64,000 nucleotides of DNA from Streptomyces sp. CMB-StM0423 (lineage in GTDB: Bacteria; Actinomycetota; Actinomycetes; Streptomycetales; Streptomycetaceae), in assembly GCF_002847285.1 (NCBI RefSeq), contig NZ_CP025407.1, forward strand, positions 1-64,000. The letters run 5' to 3'. Of this stretch, positions 51,401 through 60,418 are shown piece by piece. A program made the translations under genes and the position numbers. Each line of letters opens with the position of its first letter. The first letter of the stretch is position 1. The notes below the pieces were generated by a model. The model was not told the origin of the DNA. It searched no databases and saw nothing but the letters and a program-made list of their open reading frames with translations.

Positions 51401-54400
51401 CTGCCGCCAGGCCACGTCGTACAGGGCTTCCCCGAGCGGGTCGGCGGCGGTCTCGCCGTCCAGGCGTTTGAGGGCGATGCCCGTGACCTCGCCGACCGGG
51501 GCCCCGGACGCGTCGTAGAGAACGACGGTGGCATCGGTGATCTCCTCGGCGCCCGGTTCCGGCGCGGTGACCGCGGCGTGTGCCCAGCGTGGTTCGGCCC
51601 GCTCGGCGAAGAGGGCGAAGCAGCCGACGCGCATCGGCAGATAGGTGCTCGCGACGGCGTCGTCCCCGCCGGTGGGGGGCGACAGGGCGGCCATGAGCGT
51701 CTGCAACGCGCTGTCGAGAACGGCCGGGTGCACCAAGTGCTCGCCGCGGTCCGCGGTCAGGGCGGCCCGGTCGCGCAGCCGGGCAACGGCCTCGCCGGTA
51801 CCGGACCACAGCTCCTCGACGCCCCGGAAGGCCGGGCCGTACGCCAGCCCGGCCCGGTGCAGCGCGGCGTAGTGGTCGTCGGTGTCGACGGGGGTGGAGC
51901 AGCGGTTGCGTACGGCGGACAGTGGTTCGCCACCGGATTCGGGCGCGCCGCGGCGGAAGGCGCCGTGGGCGGCCTCGGCCCATTCGTCGTCGGCATCGGC
52001 GCGGGTGAACAGCCGCAGCGAACCCGTGTCGGCGGTCTCGGGGACGAGGACGAGTTGCAGCGTGGCGTCCTGGGCGTGCTCGGGCACCACGGTCAGCCGG
52101 GTGAAGTGGACGTCCGCGAGGGTGGCCGGACCGCCGAGGTGCTCGCGCGCCGCCGCGAGCCCGGCGTCCAAGACGAACGCGCCGGGCAGGGCGGCGCTGC
52201 CGCCGACCTGGTGGTCGGTCAGGTAACCGAAGTCGTCCAGGTCGACCGGCGCGGACCAGTGGGCGGCGTGCGGGGGCAGGGCGGACCGCACGGCGGTGCG
52301 GAGGACGGGGTGCCCGCGGCGCTCGGACCGGTAGCGGGTGTGCTCGGCGTACCAGAAGCGGGTGCGCTGCCACGGGTACGTGGGAAGGTCGGCCATAGGC
52401 GCGGCCGGGCCGTACACCCGGGTCCAGTCGACGTGGTAGCCGGCGGTGTAGAGCCGGCCGAGCTCCGCGCGGAGGGTGGCGCGACCCGGCCGGTCGCTGC
52501 GCAGGGACGAGACGGCGACCGTGTGGCCGTACGACGACATGCGCTCGGTGACGGCGTCGGTGAGCATCGGGTGCGGCGACATCTCGACGAAGACGTCGTG
52601 ACCGGACTCGGCCAGCTCGGTGACCGCGGTGTCGAAGAGCACCGGCCGGGTGAGGTTGGACGCCCAGTACTCGGCGTCCAGCCGGCCCCCGTCGACCGGC
52701 TTTCCGGTGACGGTGGAGATCATGGGAAGGGTGCCGGTGCGCGGACGCAGGTCCGACAGCAGCCCCCACAGCTCCTGTGCGACGGGCTCCATCAGCGGAC
52801 AGTGGGAGGCGAATTCGACCGACTCCAGGACGCGGCAGTACAGGCCCTCTTCCTGAAGTGCCTCGGCCAGCGTCTCCAGGGCGGTGCTCTCTCCCGAGAA
52901 AACGGTGGAGCCAGGGCTGTTGCCCGCCGCGATCCACACCTGTCCGGGGCGACGTTCGGCCAGGATCTCCCGGGCCCGTTCCAGACCGACGCCGACGACC
53001 GCCATCCTGCCCCTGCCGGTGGCGCTGTGCAGGGCGGCACCGCGGTGCAGCGCGATGACGAGGGCGTCCTCCAGCCCGATCGCACCGGAAAGATGTGCAG
53101 CGGCGATCTCACCGACGCTGTGGCCGACGACGGCGGCCGGTTCGATACCCCAGGAGCGCCACAGGGCGGCGAGGGCGATCTGCGCGGCGGTGAGAGCGGG
53201 CTGCCCGACGGCGGTGTCCAGCAGACGGGACCTGGCAGGGTCGGCGGTGAGCTGGTCCAGCAACGACCAGTCGGTGTGCCGGCGCAGCAGGGCGTCGCAG
53301 CGTTCGACGACCGCGCGGAAGACCGGCTCCCCGGCGAGCAGGTCGTCGGCCAGGGGCCACCACCGGGGCCCCTGGCCGGAGAAGACGAACACCGGCTTGG
53401 GGTGCCAGCCCACGCGCCGGACGCCGCTGGACAGGCCGGGCACCTCCGCGCCTCGGCCGAACGCGGCGAGCGCGGTGCGCAGTTCGTCCGCCGACGAGCC
53501 GGTGCAGGCCAGCCGGTGCTCGTGGTGGGTGCGGCGGACTGCCACGGCGGCGGCGAAGTCGCCCAAGGACAGGCCGGGCGCGGCGAGCTTGTCGGCGTAG
53601 GCCGCGGCGAGGTCGCGCAGGGCGTGTTCGTCGCGCGCCGAGACGGTCAGCAGGACGGTGTCGTCAGCCGGGTCCTGCCGGGGCGCGGGGTCGGTGGCCG
53701 GGGGTTGCTCCAGCACCACGTGGGCGTTGGTGCCACCGAAACCGAACGAACTCACTCCGGCCAGCGCAATGCCGTCCTCGCCGGCCGGCCAGGGCTGGAG
53801 GATGTGGGCGACCCGTAGGGCGAGATCGTCGAAGGGAATGTGCGGGTTGGGCTCGCGGTAGTGCAGGGTCGCCGGCACGGTGCGGTGGCGGACCGCCAGC
53901 GCAGCCTTGATCAGCCCGCCGATGCCCGCGGCGGCCTCCATGTGCCCCAGGTTGGACTTCACCGAGCCGATCAGGCACGGCCGGGCGGGGTCACGCCCCT
54001 CCCTCAGGACGGCACCGAGCGCCTTGGCCTCGATCGGGTCGCCGAGGGCCGTGCCGGTGCCGTGGGCCTCGACGTACCCGATGTCCGCGCCGCGCACGCC
54101 GGCGTTGCGGTGGGCGGCGCGCAGCACCTCTTCCTGGGCCTGCGGGTTGGGCGCCATCAGGCCGTTGCTGGCGCCGTCCTGGTTGACGGCGCCCCCGCGG
54201 ATCACGGCGTACACGGGATCTCCGTCGGCGAGCGCGCGGCTGAGCGGTTTGAGTACGACGACGCCTGCGCCCTCGGAGCGCACGTATCCGTCGGCACGGG
54301 AGTCGAACGGCTTGCACCGGCCGTCCGCGGACATCGCCCCGGCCTTGCTGAAGTTGATGGCGAAGGCGGGAGAGAGAACGAGGTTGACGCCGCCGGCGAG

Positions 54401-57157
54401 GGCCAGTTCGCAGTCACCGCGCTCCAGGCTCATGCACGCCTGGAGGACCGCGACGAGCGAGGAGGAGCAGGCGGTGTCCACCGCGAGGCTGGGGCCGCGC
54501 AGGTCCAGCAAGTAGGACAGGCGGTTCGCGGAGATGCTCAGGGCGCTGCCGGTGCCCGTGTAGGGGTCGATGGCGGCCAGGTCGCGCAGTTGGCCCGTGG
54601 CGTAGTCGAAGGTGGAGATCCCGACGAACACGCCGGTGGGCGAGCCTGCGAGCCGGTCGGAGGGCATCCCGGCGTTTTCCAGCGCCTCGAACGCGACTTC
54701 GGTGAGGAGGCGCTGTTGCGGGTCCATGCGCGTAGCTTCCTGGCGGGAGATGCCGAAGAAGCCCGCGTCGAACCGGTCGACGCCGTCGAGGAACCCACCC
54801 CAGCGGCTGGTGGTGCGGCCGGGGGCGGCGGGGTCGTCGGAGGCGTACTGCTCAATGTCCCAACGGTCCGCCGGGACCTCGGTGACCGCGTCCCGCCCCT
54901 CGGTCAGCAGCCGCCAGAAGTCGTCGGGGCCGTCGACGCCGCCGGGGAAGCGGCATCCGATGCCGACGATCGCGACGGGGTCGGGCGCGGCGGCGGGCTC
55001 GGCCCGACGGGCAAGGCGGGCGTCGGTTTCAGCAAGGCGGGCGCCGGTTTCGGTGGCGCCAACGGGTCTCTGGTCCACCGCGACCGGTGTCCCGGGGAAC
55101 ACCGCCGGGACAACGCCTTCCAGGTGCTCGGCGAGCTTGGCGGGGGTGGGATGCTCCCACACCACCGTCGGCGAGAGCGGCACTCCGAGCCGTTGTTCGA
55201 GGTCGCCGACCATGGTGACCATGTCGACCGAGCGCAACCCGTATCCGGCGAACGGCAGCCCGGGGTCGATTGCCTCGGTCCGGCCGCCGGTCGTGGCGGC
55301 AAGCGCCTCCCGCAGCCACTGCTCAATTTCGGCCGCGCCCGGGGCGGTCCGGCCGGTGCTGTGCGCACCGGCCGGACCGGGCGGGTGCTCGGGCGCGTCC
55401 GCCCGGCCGTCCCGAGCCGCCTCGTCCGCCCGCCACTGTGCCAGCGGGTTCAGGGTCCCACCGAGCACCGCGTCCAGGCACGCCTGGCGCTGGAGCTTTC
55501 CGCTGGACGTCTTCGGTACGCTACCGGGGCGCGCCAGCGCGACGAGGAACGCCTGCAGACCGTGTTCGCGTGCGACCTCGGCCCGGATGGCGGCGATGAT
55601 GCGGGCACGGTCCCCCGGAGAACGGCTCCCCCGGTACTCCTGGACGACGATCAGGCGCTCCTCGCCGTCGATGTCGCGAACGCCCGCCACGCCGCAGCCC
55701 GACCGCAGGCCGTCGTCGACGGCCTCGACGGTGCGTTCGATGTCGTGCGGGTAGTGGTTGCGGCCCGCCATGATGATGACGTCCTTGATACGGCCGGTGA
55801 CGTAGATCTGGTCGCCGTCGGTGAAGCCGAGGTCGCCGGTGCGCAGGAAAGGTCCCTCGCCGCTCCCGGCGAGACGGGCGCCGAAGGTCTCCTCGGTCTC
55901 CCGGCTGCGCCGCCAGTACCCGCCGGCGACACTCTGCCCCGCGACCCACAGCTCCCCGATCCGGCCGTCGAGCATCGGGCCGAGGGTCTCTGGGTCCACC
56001 GCGACGACCCGCTGGTCGTGCACCGAAGTGCCGCAGCTGGGCAGTGTCCGCGCGGCCTCGTCGGGTCCGGCGTCCTCGGCCGCCCCGGACAGCAGTCCGC
56101 TCACCCGCAGCCTTCTGCTGAGCGGTTCGGCACGGGGGTCGCCGGTGGAGACCAGAAGCGTGCCCTCGGCCAGTCCGTAGGAGGGGGCGTGCGCCGACGG
56201 CCGGAAGCCGCAGTCGGCGAACGTGCGGGAGAAGCGCTCCATGGTCTGCTGCCGGACGGGCTCGGCGCCGTTCGCGGCGACCCGCCAGGTGCTCAGGTCC
56301 AGGGTGCGCCGCTCCTCCTCGGTCACCTTGCGGACAGCGAGGTCGTAGGCGAAGTTGGGCGCCGCGCACGCGGTACCGCCGGCTTCCGAGATCGCCCGCA
56401 GCCAGCGCAGCGGCCGCTTGAGGAAGGAGAACGGCGACATGAAAGTCACCGGGAAGCCGACGTAGGCGGGGGTGAGCAGGCCGAAGATCAGACCCATGTC
56501 GTGGAACGGCGGGAGCCAACTGACCATGTGCTGGGCCGGGTCCCCGGCGAAGAACCGGCTGTTCATCGCCGCGATGTTGTGCAGCAGGTTGCCGTGGCTG
56601 ACCATCACGCCCTTGGGGCGGCTGGTCGAGCCCGAGGTGTACTGCAGGAAGGCGATGTCCTCGCGGACCGATCCGGGGTGGCGCCAGGCGTCGGCGGCGG
56701 CCGGGTCGAGGTCGTCGACTGTCAGCCAGGCGATGTCCCGCAGCGCCGGAGCTTGTTCGGCGAACCGGTCGGCCAGGGCGACGGTCTCGGCCGGGGCCAG
56801 GATCACTCCGGGATCGGCATCCTCGATGACCCCGGTCAGCCTCGGCAGGGTGCGCATCAGGAAGGCCGGGTCGGGCGGGTAGACGGGCACGGCGAGGACG
56901 CCGGCGTACAAGCAGGCGAAGAAGGAGGTCACGTAGTCCAGCCCGGCCGGGCACATGATGAGCGCCCGCTCCCCGGCAGGAACGCGCTCCCGGAGCGCCG
57001 CGGCGATCGCACGGACCCGCAGGTCGAACGAGTCGTTGGCCACGGACTCCGGCTCGCCCTCGCCATCCACCAGGAACCGGAAGATCCGTTGCTCCGGGTG
57101 CTCCTCGAAGACCGTACGGAAATGGTCAACAAGCGATTCGGAATCGCGTCTCAGCAT
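48422..57157 (-). CDS. Loader and first PKS module: FAAL-ACP-KS-AT-DH-ER-KR-ACP
   Basis: A 2911-aa protein that activates a fatty acid and adds one fully reduced extender. FAAL (about 1-590, YTSGSTSRPKG, SWLPPFHDMGL) makes the acyl-adenylate. ACP1 Ser is near 640 (GYGLRSVD). KS is at about 720-1140 (DTACSSSL), AT at about 1245-1550 (GHSVGE; motif FASH, close to methylmalonyl YASH) and DH at about 1600-1870 (DHQVGGSAALPG). ER is at about 2140-2450 (HSATGGVGLAAL), KR at about 2490-2680 (LITGGLGALG; LDD motif, B-type) and ACP2 near 2800 (MGFDSLLSLEL). The result would be a 2-methyl (later C4) branched saturated chain. It is first in the operon, with a StrR-type operator 270 bp upstream. Confidence 0.92.
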   Translation of the reverse strand: MLRRDSESLVDHFRTVFEEHPEQRIFRFLVDGEGEPESVANDSFDLRVRAIAAALRERVPAGERALIMCPAGLDYVTSFFACLYAGVLAVPVYPPDPAFLMRTLPRLTGVIEDADPGVILAPAETVALADRFAEQAPALRDIAWLTVDDLDPAAADAWRHPGSVREDIAFLQYTSGSTSRPKGVMVSHGNLLHNIAAMNSRFFAGDPAQHMVSWLPPFHDMGLIFGLLTPAYVGFPVTFMSPFSFLKRPLRWLRAISEAGGTACAAPNFAYDLAVRKVTEEERRTLDLSTWRVAANGAEPVRQQTMERFSRTFADCGFRPSAHAPSYGLAEGTLLVSTGDPRAEPLSRRLRVSGLLSGAAEDAGPDEAARTLPSCGTSVHDQRVVAVDPETLGPMLDGRIGELWVAGQSVAGGYWRRSRETEETFGARLAGSGEGPFLRTGDLGFTDGDQIYVTGRIKDVIIMAGRNHYPHDIERTVEAVDDGLRSGCGVAGVRDIDGEERLIVVQEYRGSRSPGDRARIIAAIRAEVAREHGLQAFLVALARPGSVPKTSSGKLQRQACLDAVLGGTLNPLAQWRADEAARDGRADAPEHPPGPAGAHSTGRTAPGAAEIEQWLREALAATTGGRTEAIDPGLPFAGYGLRSVDMVTMVGDLEQRLGVPLSPTVVWEHPTPAKLAEHLEGVVPAVFPGTPVAVDQRPVGATETGARLAETDARLARRAEPAAAPDPVAIVGIGCRFPGGVDGPDDFWRLLTEGRDAVTEVPADRWDIEQYASDDPAAPGRTTSRWGGFLDGVDRFDAGFFGISRQEATRMDPQQRLLTEVAFEALENAGMPSDRLAGSPTGVFVGISTFDYATGQLRDLAAIDPYTGTGSALSISANRLSYLLDLRGPSLAVDTACSSSLVAVLQACMSLERGDCELALAGGVNLVLSPAFAINFSKAGAMSADGRCKPFDSRADGYVRSEGAGVVVLKPLSRALADGDPVYAVIRGGAVNQDGASNGLMAPNPQAQEEVLRAAHRNAGVRGADIGYVEAHGTGTALGDPIEAKALGAVLREGRDPARPCLIGSVKSNLGHMEAAAGIGGLIKAALAVRHRTVPATLHYREPNPHIPFDDLALRVAHILQPWPAGEDGIALAGVSSFGFGGTNAHVVLEQPPATDPAPRQDPADDTVLLTVSARDEHALRDLAAAYADKLAAPGLSLGDFAAAVAVRRTHHEHRLACTGSSADELRTALAAFGRGAEVPGLSSGVRRVGWHPKPVFVFSGQGPRWWPLADDLLAGEPVFRAVVERCDALLRRHTDWSLLDQLTADPARSRLLDTAVGQPALTAAQIALAALWRSWGIEPAAVVGHSVGEIAAAHLSGAIGLEDALVIALHRGAALHSATGRGRMAVVGVGLERAREILAERRPGQVWIAAGNSPGSTVFSGESTALETLAEALQEEGLYCRVLESVEFASHCPLMEPVAQELWGLLSDLRPRTGTLPMISTVTGKPVDGGRLDAEYWASNLTRPVLFDTAVTELAESGHDVFVEMSPHPMLTDAVTERMSSYGHTVAVSSLRSDRPGRATLRAELGRLYTAGYHVDWTRVYGPAAPMADLPTYPWQRTRFWYAEHTRYRSERRGHPVLRTAVRSALPPHAAHWSAPVDLDDFGYLTDHQVGGSAALPGAFVLDAGLAAAREHLGGPATLADVHFTRLTVVPEHAQDATLQLVLVPETADTGSLRLFTRADADDEWAEAAHGAFRRGAPESGGEPLSAVRNRCSTPVDTDDHYAALHRAGLAYGPAFRGVEELWSGTGEAVARLRDRAALTADRGEHLVHPAVLDSALQTLMAALSPPTGGDDAVASTYLPMRVGCFALFAERAEPRWAHAAVTAPEPGAEEITDATVVLYDASGAPVGEVTGIALKRLDGETAADPLGEALYDVAWRQTPGESGTDAEPGTWLVFADAGGTCDTLVTGLRARGGTCVTATVGPGYGRPAPDHYVLDPARHEDVAALLADLAATGVRPDGIVHGWALDAALAEDDTPTRLLAVQDSATVPALHLVQEITRAGQDSAPRLVLLTRGAQQAGDGDELSVGQAPLWGLARVIGLEHTELRPTVVDLDPARPEGEAELLLAEVLRPGDDGQVALRHGERLTPALQRWTAPDATPDTRPTWAFDAARDGNHRLLATRPGRLASLRATWGYRTPPGPGQVEIEVAAAGLNFSDVLKALETYPGAEGIVPLGAECAGRVVAVGEGVTRHRVGDRVIAVGAHSMAAFTTVGEDLVAAAPPALGEDEAAAVPIAFLTAVHALERLARLRKGETVLVHSATGGVGLAALQVARRRGARVYATAGTEEKRELLRSLGVEHAMDSRTLAFADEITERTGGRGVDVVLNSATGEALVRSLRLLAPGGRFVEIGKRDVYGNSHIGLELFKDNRAFFAVDLERTIRERPEEIAELFADIVQGFDGGEFTALPVTGHPFSDAPAAFSAMAQARHTGKLVLRPDPHERITTAPGAAPVRPDVSYLITGGLGALGLETARYLAGQGARHLVLAGRSAPSAAAERAVAELRDCAEVAVVRADVSERAALDGVLARIDATMPRLAGVVHAAGILDDGLLTGLDRERFRSVAGPKSTAAWHLHHATSDRELDFFVLYSSAAAVLGSASQANYAAASALLDTLAHHRRARGLPALSIDWGPWSDIGLAARPDRGGALAARGIESISPGDGIATLDRLLRTDAAQVCVLPLDRDKLGDHPGGSLLATLLGDAPGESPAGRPATSEVRRRLLAVEPGRRRRALLTEHCRAVAARVVGAEPGRIDTSAPMNSMGFDSLLSLELRNSLVSSLRVQLPSTIAWRFPTIDALVPYLAERMDVQLEPGRTAPDRPAGKAASDPPGPLPGDQGSASPLPTSASAGLNAMSTADLEALLLAKTKQIDEGGRR

Positions 57158-57426
57158 CCGACTGCCCTCTCACATGCTCGACTCAGGCGCGCCTACCCGC
57201 GGACCGAGTCCGGGCCGGTGGCGCGAAATCACCGCGCGCCCGCATCGTTCCGAAAAGAGCGAGCACGATCCGAAGCATCACACCGCCGATTACTCAGCGG
57301 GTGGTGAATTAACCCGGCCAGCCGACCGGTACATTTCCCAAGCGGCTCCCATGACTGGCGAGTCAGCCTCCAGGAAGCTCCGAGACCCGTCAAGAAATGG
57401 CGAACCACGGCATCTGTGCGCCCTCC

Positions 57427-57455
57427 GTTCAACTGCCTTTCCCAGTCAGTTGAAC
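57427..57455. promoter_or_regulatory. StrR/NovG-type operator between FAAL-PKS and CCR genes
   Basis: Perfect inverted repeat GTTCAACTG-N11-CAGTTGAAC, with the same half-sites and the same 11-base spacer length as 34050-34078, and spacer CCTTTCCCAGT. It lies near the middle of the 521-bp divergent gap, 270 bp from the FAAL-PKS start and 224 bp from the CCR start, so it could serve both directions. No clear -10/-35 boxes were assigned. The rest of the gap is non-coding. Confidence 0.87.
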
Positions 57456-57678
57456 ACCTCGGCGCCACCTCGGTGTCCACAGCACATCGGTTCCGGGCCG
57501 GGGCGGCTGGACTGCGCCGTCCGCCGAGTGCCAGCATGAACCGCGCACTTGCCGCGACAATTCGGCAAGGCGACAGCGAAACGGACATCCGTAGCGGCTC
57601 GAATACTTCCCTACGGGAACCTCGCATCACCCACGTTCTGCGGTGCTCGCGGAGTAAACCGGAAAGAGGGCTGGAGTC

Positions 57679-59028
57679 ATGCAAGAGATCCTCGACGCGA
57701 TCATCGCGGGCACACCCGGCGAAGTAGGGCGCCTTCGGGTGCCCGACTTCTACCGGGGCGTCACCCTCCACGCCGACGAGGCGACGATGTTCGACGGAGT
57801 GGCGAGCGGCGACAAGGATCCGCGCAAGTCCCTGCACCTGGAGGAGGTGCCGACGCCGCAGCCGGCCGCCGGTGAGGTTCTGGTCGCGGTGCTGGCCAGT
57901 GGGATCAACCACAACACGGTGTGGTCCTCGATCTTCGAACCGCTGCCGACATTCGCTTTCCTGTCCCGCTACGGCAAGGCTTCACCGCAGGGGGCGCGGC
58001 ACGACCTGCCGTTCCACGTCCTCGGCTCGGACCTCGCGGGCGTGGTGCTCCGCTGTGGCGAGGGGGTGACGCCGTGGCGGCCCGGGGATGAGGTCGTGGC
58101 CCACTGCCTGTCGGTCGAGCTGCACCACCCCGACGGGCACGGGGACACCATGCTCGATCCTGAGCAACGGATCTGGGGGTTCGAGACGAACTTCGGCGGT
58201 CTGGCCGAGCTGGCGCTGGTCAAGGCCAACCAGCTCATGCCCAAGCCCGGCCACCTGACCTGGGAGGAGGCCGCCGCCTCGGGGTTGGTCAACTCCACCG
58301 CGTACCGGCAGTTGGTGTCGGCCAACGGCGCCCGGCTCAAGCAGGGCGACACCGTGCTGATCTGGGGCGCCTCCGGCGGCCTCGGCTCGTACGCCACGCA
58401 GTTGGTGCTCAACGGGGGGGCGACGCCGGTGTGCGTGGTCTCCAGCCCGGAGAAGGCCGAGGTGTGCCGCCGGATGGGCGCGGAGCTGATCATCGATCGG
58501 AGCGCGGAGGGCTACCGGTTCTGGAGGGACGAGCACACGCAGGACCAGGGCGAGTGGCGGCGGTTCGGCACCCGGCTCAGGGAACTGACAGGCGGCGAGG
58601 ACCCGGACATCGTGTTCGAGCACCCGGGGCGGGAGACCTTCGGCGCCAGCGTGTACGTGGCTCGCCGTGGCGGCACGATCGTCAGCTGCGCGTCCACCTC
58701 GGGCTTCCAGCACACGTACGACAACCGCTACCTGTGGATGCACCTCAAGCGAATCGTCGGAACGCACTTCGCCAACTACCGCGAGGCGTGGGCCGCCAAC
58801 CGGCTCATCGTCCAGGGCCGGATTCACCCCACGTTGTCGGAGGTGGTTCCGCTGGAGCAGACAGCGCAGGCGGTGCACGTCGTACACCGCAACCTGCACC
58901 AGGGCAAGGTCGGCGTCCTGTGCCTGGCACCCCGGGAGGGGCTCGGGGTCCGGGACCCCGAACTGCGCGCGCGCCACCAGACGGCGATCAACAGGTTCCG
59001 CACCGGTCGGGTTCCGGCGGCCGGGTGA
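57679..59028 (+). CDS. ccr: Crotonyl-CoA carboxylase/reductase
   Basis: A 449-aa zinc-free MDR enzyme that reduces 2-enoyl-CoA and adds CO2, giving ethylmalonyl-CoA or longer alkylmalonyl-CoA. Family marks include SGINHNTVWSSIFEP, LGSDLAGVV, WGFETNFGGLAELALVKANQ, the NADPH loop IWGASGGLGSYA, and the tail HQGKVGVLCLAP. Length equals the family norm. The ATG start follows GGAG. It is divergent from the FAAL-PKS, sharing its operator region. Together with the AGH-type AT of the KS-AT-ACP module it suggests an alkyl branch other than methyl, unless it serves primary metabolism. Confidence 0.9.
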   Translation: MQEILDAIIAGTPGEVGRLRVPDFYRGVTLHADEATMFDGVASGDKDPRKSLHLEEVPTPQPAAGEVLVAVLASGINHNTVWSSIFEPLPTFAFLSRYGKASPQGARHDLPFHVLGSDLAGVVLRCGEGVTPWRPGDEVVAHCLSVELHHPDGHGDTMLDPEQRIWGFETNFGGLAELALVKANQLMPKPGHLTWEEAAASGLVNSTAYRQLVSANGARLKQGDTVLIWGASGGLGSYATQLVLNGGATPVCVVSSPEKAEVCRRMGAELIIDRSAEGYRFWRDEHTQDQGEWRRFGTRLRELTGGEDPDIVFEHPGRETFGASVYVARRGGTIVSCASTSGFQHTYDNRYLWMHLKRIVGTHFANYREAWAANRLIVQGRIHPTLSEVVPLEQTAQAVHVVHRNLHQGKVGVLCLAPREGLGVRDPELRARHQTAINRFRTGRVPAAG

Positions 59029-59113
59029 GGGGCCTCCAGCAGAGCAGAACCTCGCCGGGGGGGCGGGCCGGCGCCGCACGCGAACCCACCCCCGCCGGTC
59101 TGTCCCCACCAGA

Positions 59114-59335
59114 TCACCCCTCGTCGAGGGCGACTGTCAGCGTTCTGGGCCGCATGTCAGTCCAGTTGCTCTCGACGTACTCCAGGCACTGCGCCCGTCC
59201 CGCTGGGCCGTGCACCGGCTCCCAACCGGCCGGCACATCGGTGAGCGCCGGCCACAGTGAGTACTGGCCCTCGGAGTTGACCAGCACGTGGTACCGCTCG
59301 TCGGGAACGTCGAACGCGTTGACCGTATCCGTCAT
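59114..59335 (-). CDS. MbtH-like NRPS partner protein
   Basis: A 73-aa protein that binds adenylation domains and helps their folding or activity. The family signature is complete: YHVLVNSEGQYSLWP, VPAGW, CLEYVESNWTDMRP. It is the only MbtH-like gene in the window, so it probably serves the A domains at 24536-33847 and 41788-45120. It starts 48 bp after the regulator on the same strand and may be read from the same transcript. It converges with CCR over an 85-bp gap. Confidence 0.92.
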   Translation of the reverse strand: MTDTVNAFDVPDERYHVLVNSEGQYSLWPALTDVPAGWEPVHGPAGRAQCLEYVESNWTDMRPRTLTVALDEG

Positions 59336-59383
59336 GGCCTCATGTCCTCTCGTGGTTTCCGGCCTGCCGGGGGTGCATCAAGC

Positions 59384-60418
59384 TCAGGCGCCTGGTGAGA
59401 GCTGCCGGGGGCCGCCGCCCTCCGGTGCCGCGTCCTCGGACTGGGCCCGACGCACCCGGACTTCGGCGGCGAACTTCAGCCACCTGTCGGCGCACAGCTG
59501 GGCTGCGTGCGCCACGTCGACCGCGCGATGGGCTGGGACACCCGCCGCAAGATCCCCCCACTGGTCGTCCGCAAGGTGCTGCGAGAGCAGCAGGCGTATC
59601 AGTGTCCGGCCGTTCTGTGACATGCGCAGCGAGGGATCACGGCGCATCCTGGCCAGCACGTTCTCATAGCTCGCCGCATCCTGGTCGGGCACTGACGCCG
59701 TCCCCGCTGCCGTCGGCCCGCGTCCGGCCGCCGGGGCAAAGTCCGACTCGGCGGCCCGCAGCTTGGGAGGCACCGGATCCAGACCCCTTCGCATACGGTT
59801 GCGTACGTCGCGGGCGGTGGCGAGGGCGACCCCCGCCCTGCTGGCGATCTCCCGCAATGAAGCGGTGGGGGATTCGGCGATGACCTGGCTGGCGGCGATG
59901 CGACCGGAGGCGCTGTTCAGCGGGCGGGCACGCCCGTCCCGGCCGACGCGCAGGGACAAGTGAGCCACTGGCACGTCGACGTCGCCGCGCAGCGCGCCCA
60001 CCACCCCCGGGGACAGGCCCGTCGCGGACGCTATCCGCCGGTCCGACCAGTGCGGGTGGCTCTCGACGATGCGCCGCGCCGCCGCGCTGCGGTCCTTCCG
60101 GGACAACGGCAGCCCGTGCTTGGCGTTGAGCTCCACGGCGAGCACGAAGGCGTCCTCCGCCGTGCCCTCCACGAACCAGCCTTCGATGTGCTGCGCGCCG
60201 CGCAGTCTCGCGGCGCGCAGCCGGTGCATGCCGTCCACGACTCGCATCGTGGAGCGGTTGACGACGATGGGCGGTAAGGGCGCGCTCGACTCGGCAAGTG
60301 CCCGCGCGTGCTCTTCGATCTCGCCCGCCAGGCGCGGGGAGTCCGCAGGCAACAGGGAGCTGATGAGAAATGAGTGAGTATCGCGGGAGACTAGTCGCTC
60401 ATGGAATATATCGGACAC
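59384..60418 (-). CDS. StrR/NovG-type ParB-like pathway activator
   Basis: A 344-aa DNA-binding regulator. The N-terminal ParB/sulfiredoxin-like block (SSLLPADSPRLAGE...LPPIVVNRSTMRVVDGMHRL, residues about 20-70) is the hallmark of StrR, NovG and relatives. Helix-turn-helix segments lie near 110-130 (WSDRRIASATGLSPGVVGAL) and 165-190 (SLREIASRAGVALATARDVR). GTG 60418 is preferred because AGAGGGG lies just upstream; the longer frame from 60475 lacks a ribosome site. Codon 48 is TTA (60277-60275), implying bldA control. The first codons are unusually A/T-rich (ATA, CTA, TTT, TCA). Its expected binding site occurs perfectly at 34050 and 57427. Confidence 0.88.
   Translation of the reverse strand: MSDIFHERLVSRDTHSFLISSLLPADSPRLAGEIEEHARALAESSAPLPPIVVNRSTMRVVDGMHRLRAARLRGAQHIEGWFVEGTAEDAFVLAVELNAKHGLPLSRKDRSAAARRIVESHPHWSDRRIASATGLSPGVVGALRGDVDVPVAHLSLRVGRDGRARPLNSASGRIAASQVIAESPTASLREIASRAGVALATARDVRNRMRRGLDPVPPKLRAAESDFAPAAGRGPTAAGTASVPDQDAASYENVLARMRRDPSLRMSQNGRTLIRLLLSQHLADDQWGDLAAGVPAHRAVDVAHAAQLCADRWLKFAAEVRVRRAQSEDAAPEGGGPRQLSPGA

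Noticed and set aside
48416..53818. 1800-aa plus-strand reading frame opposite the FAAL-PKS
   Set aside because: Low-complexity shadow; all PKS motifs are on the minus strand.
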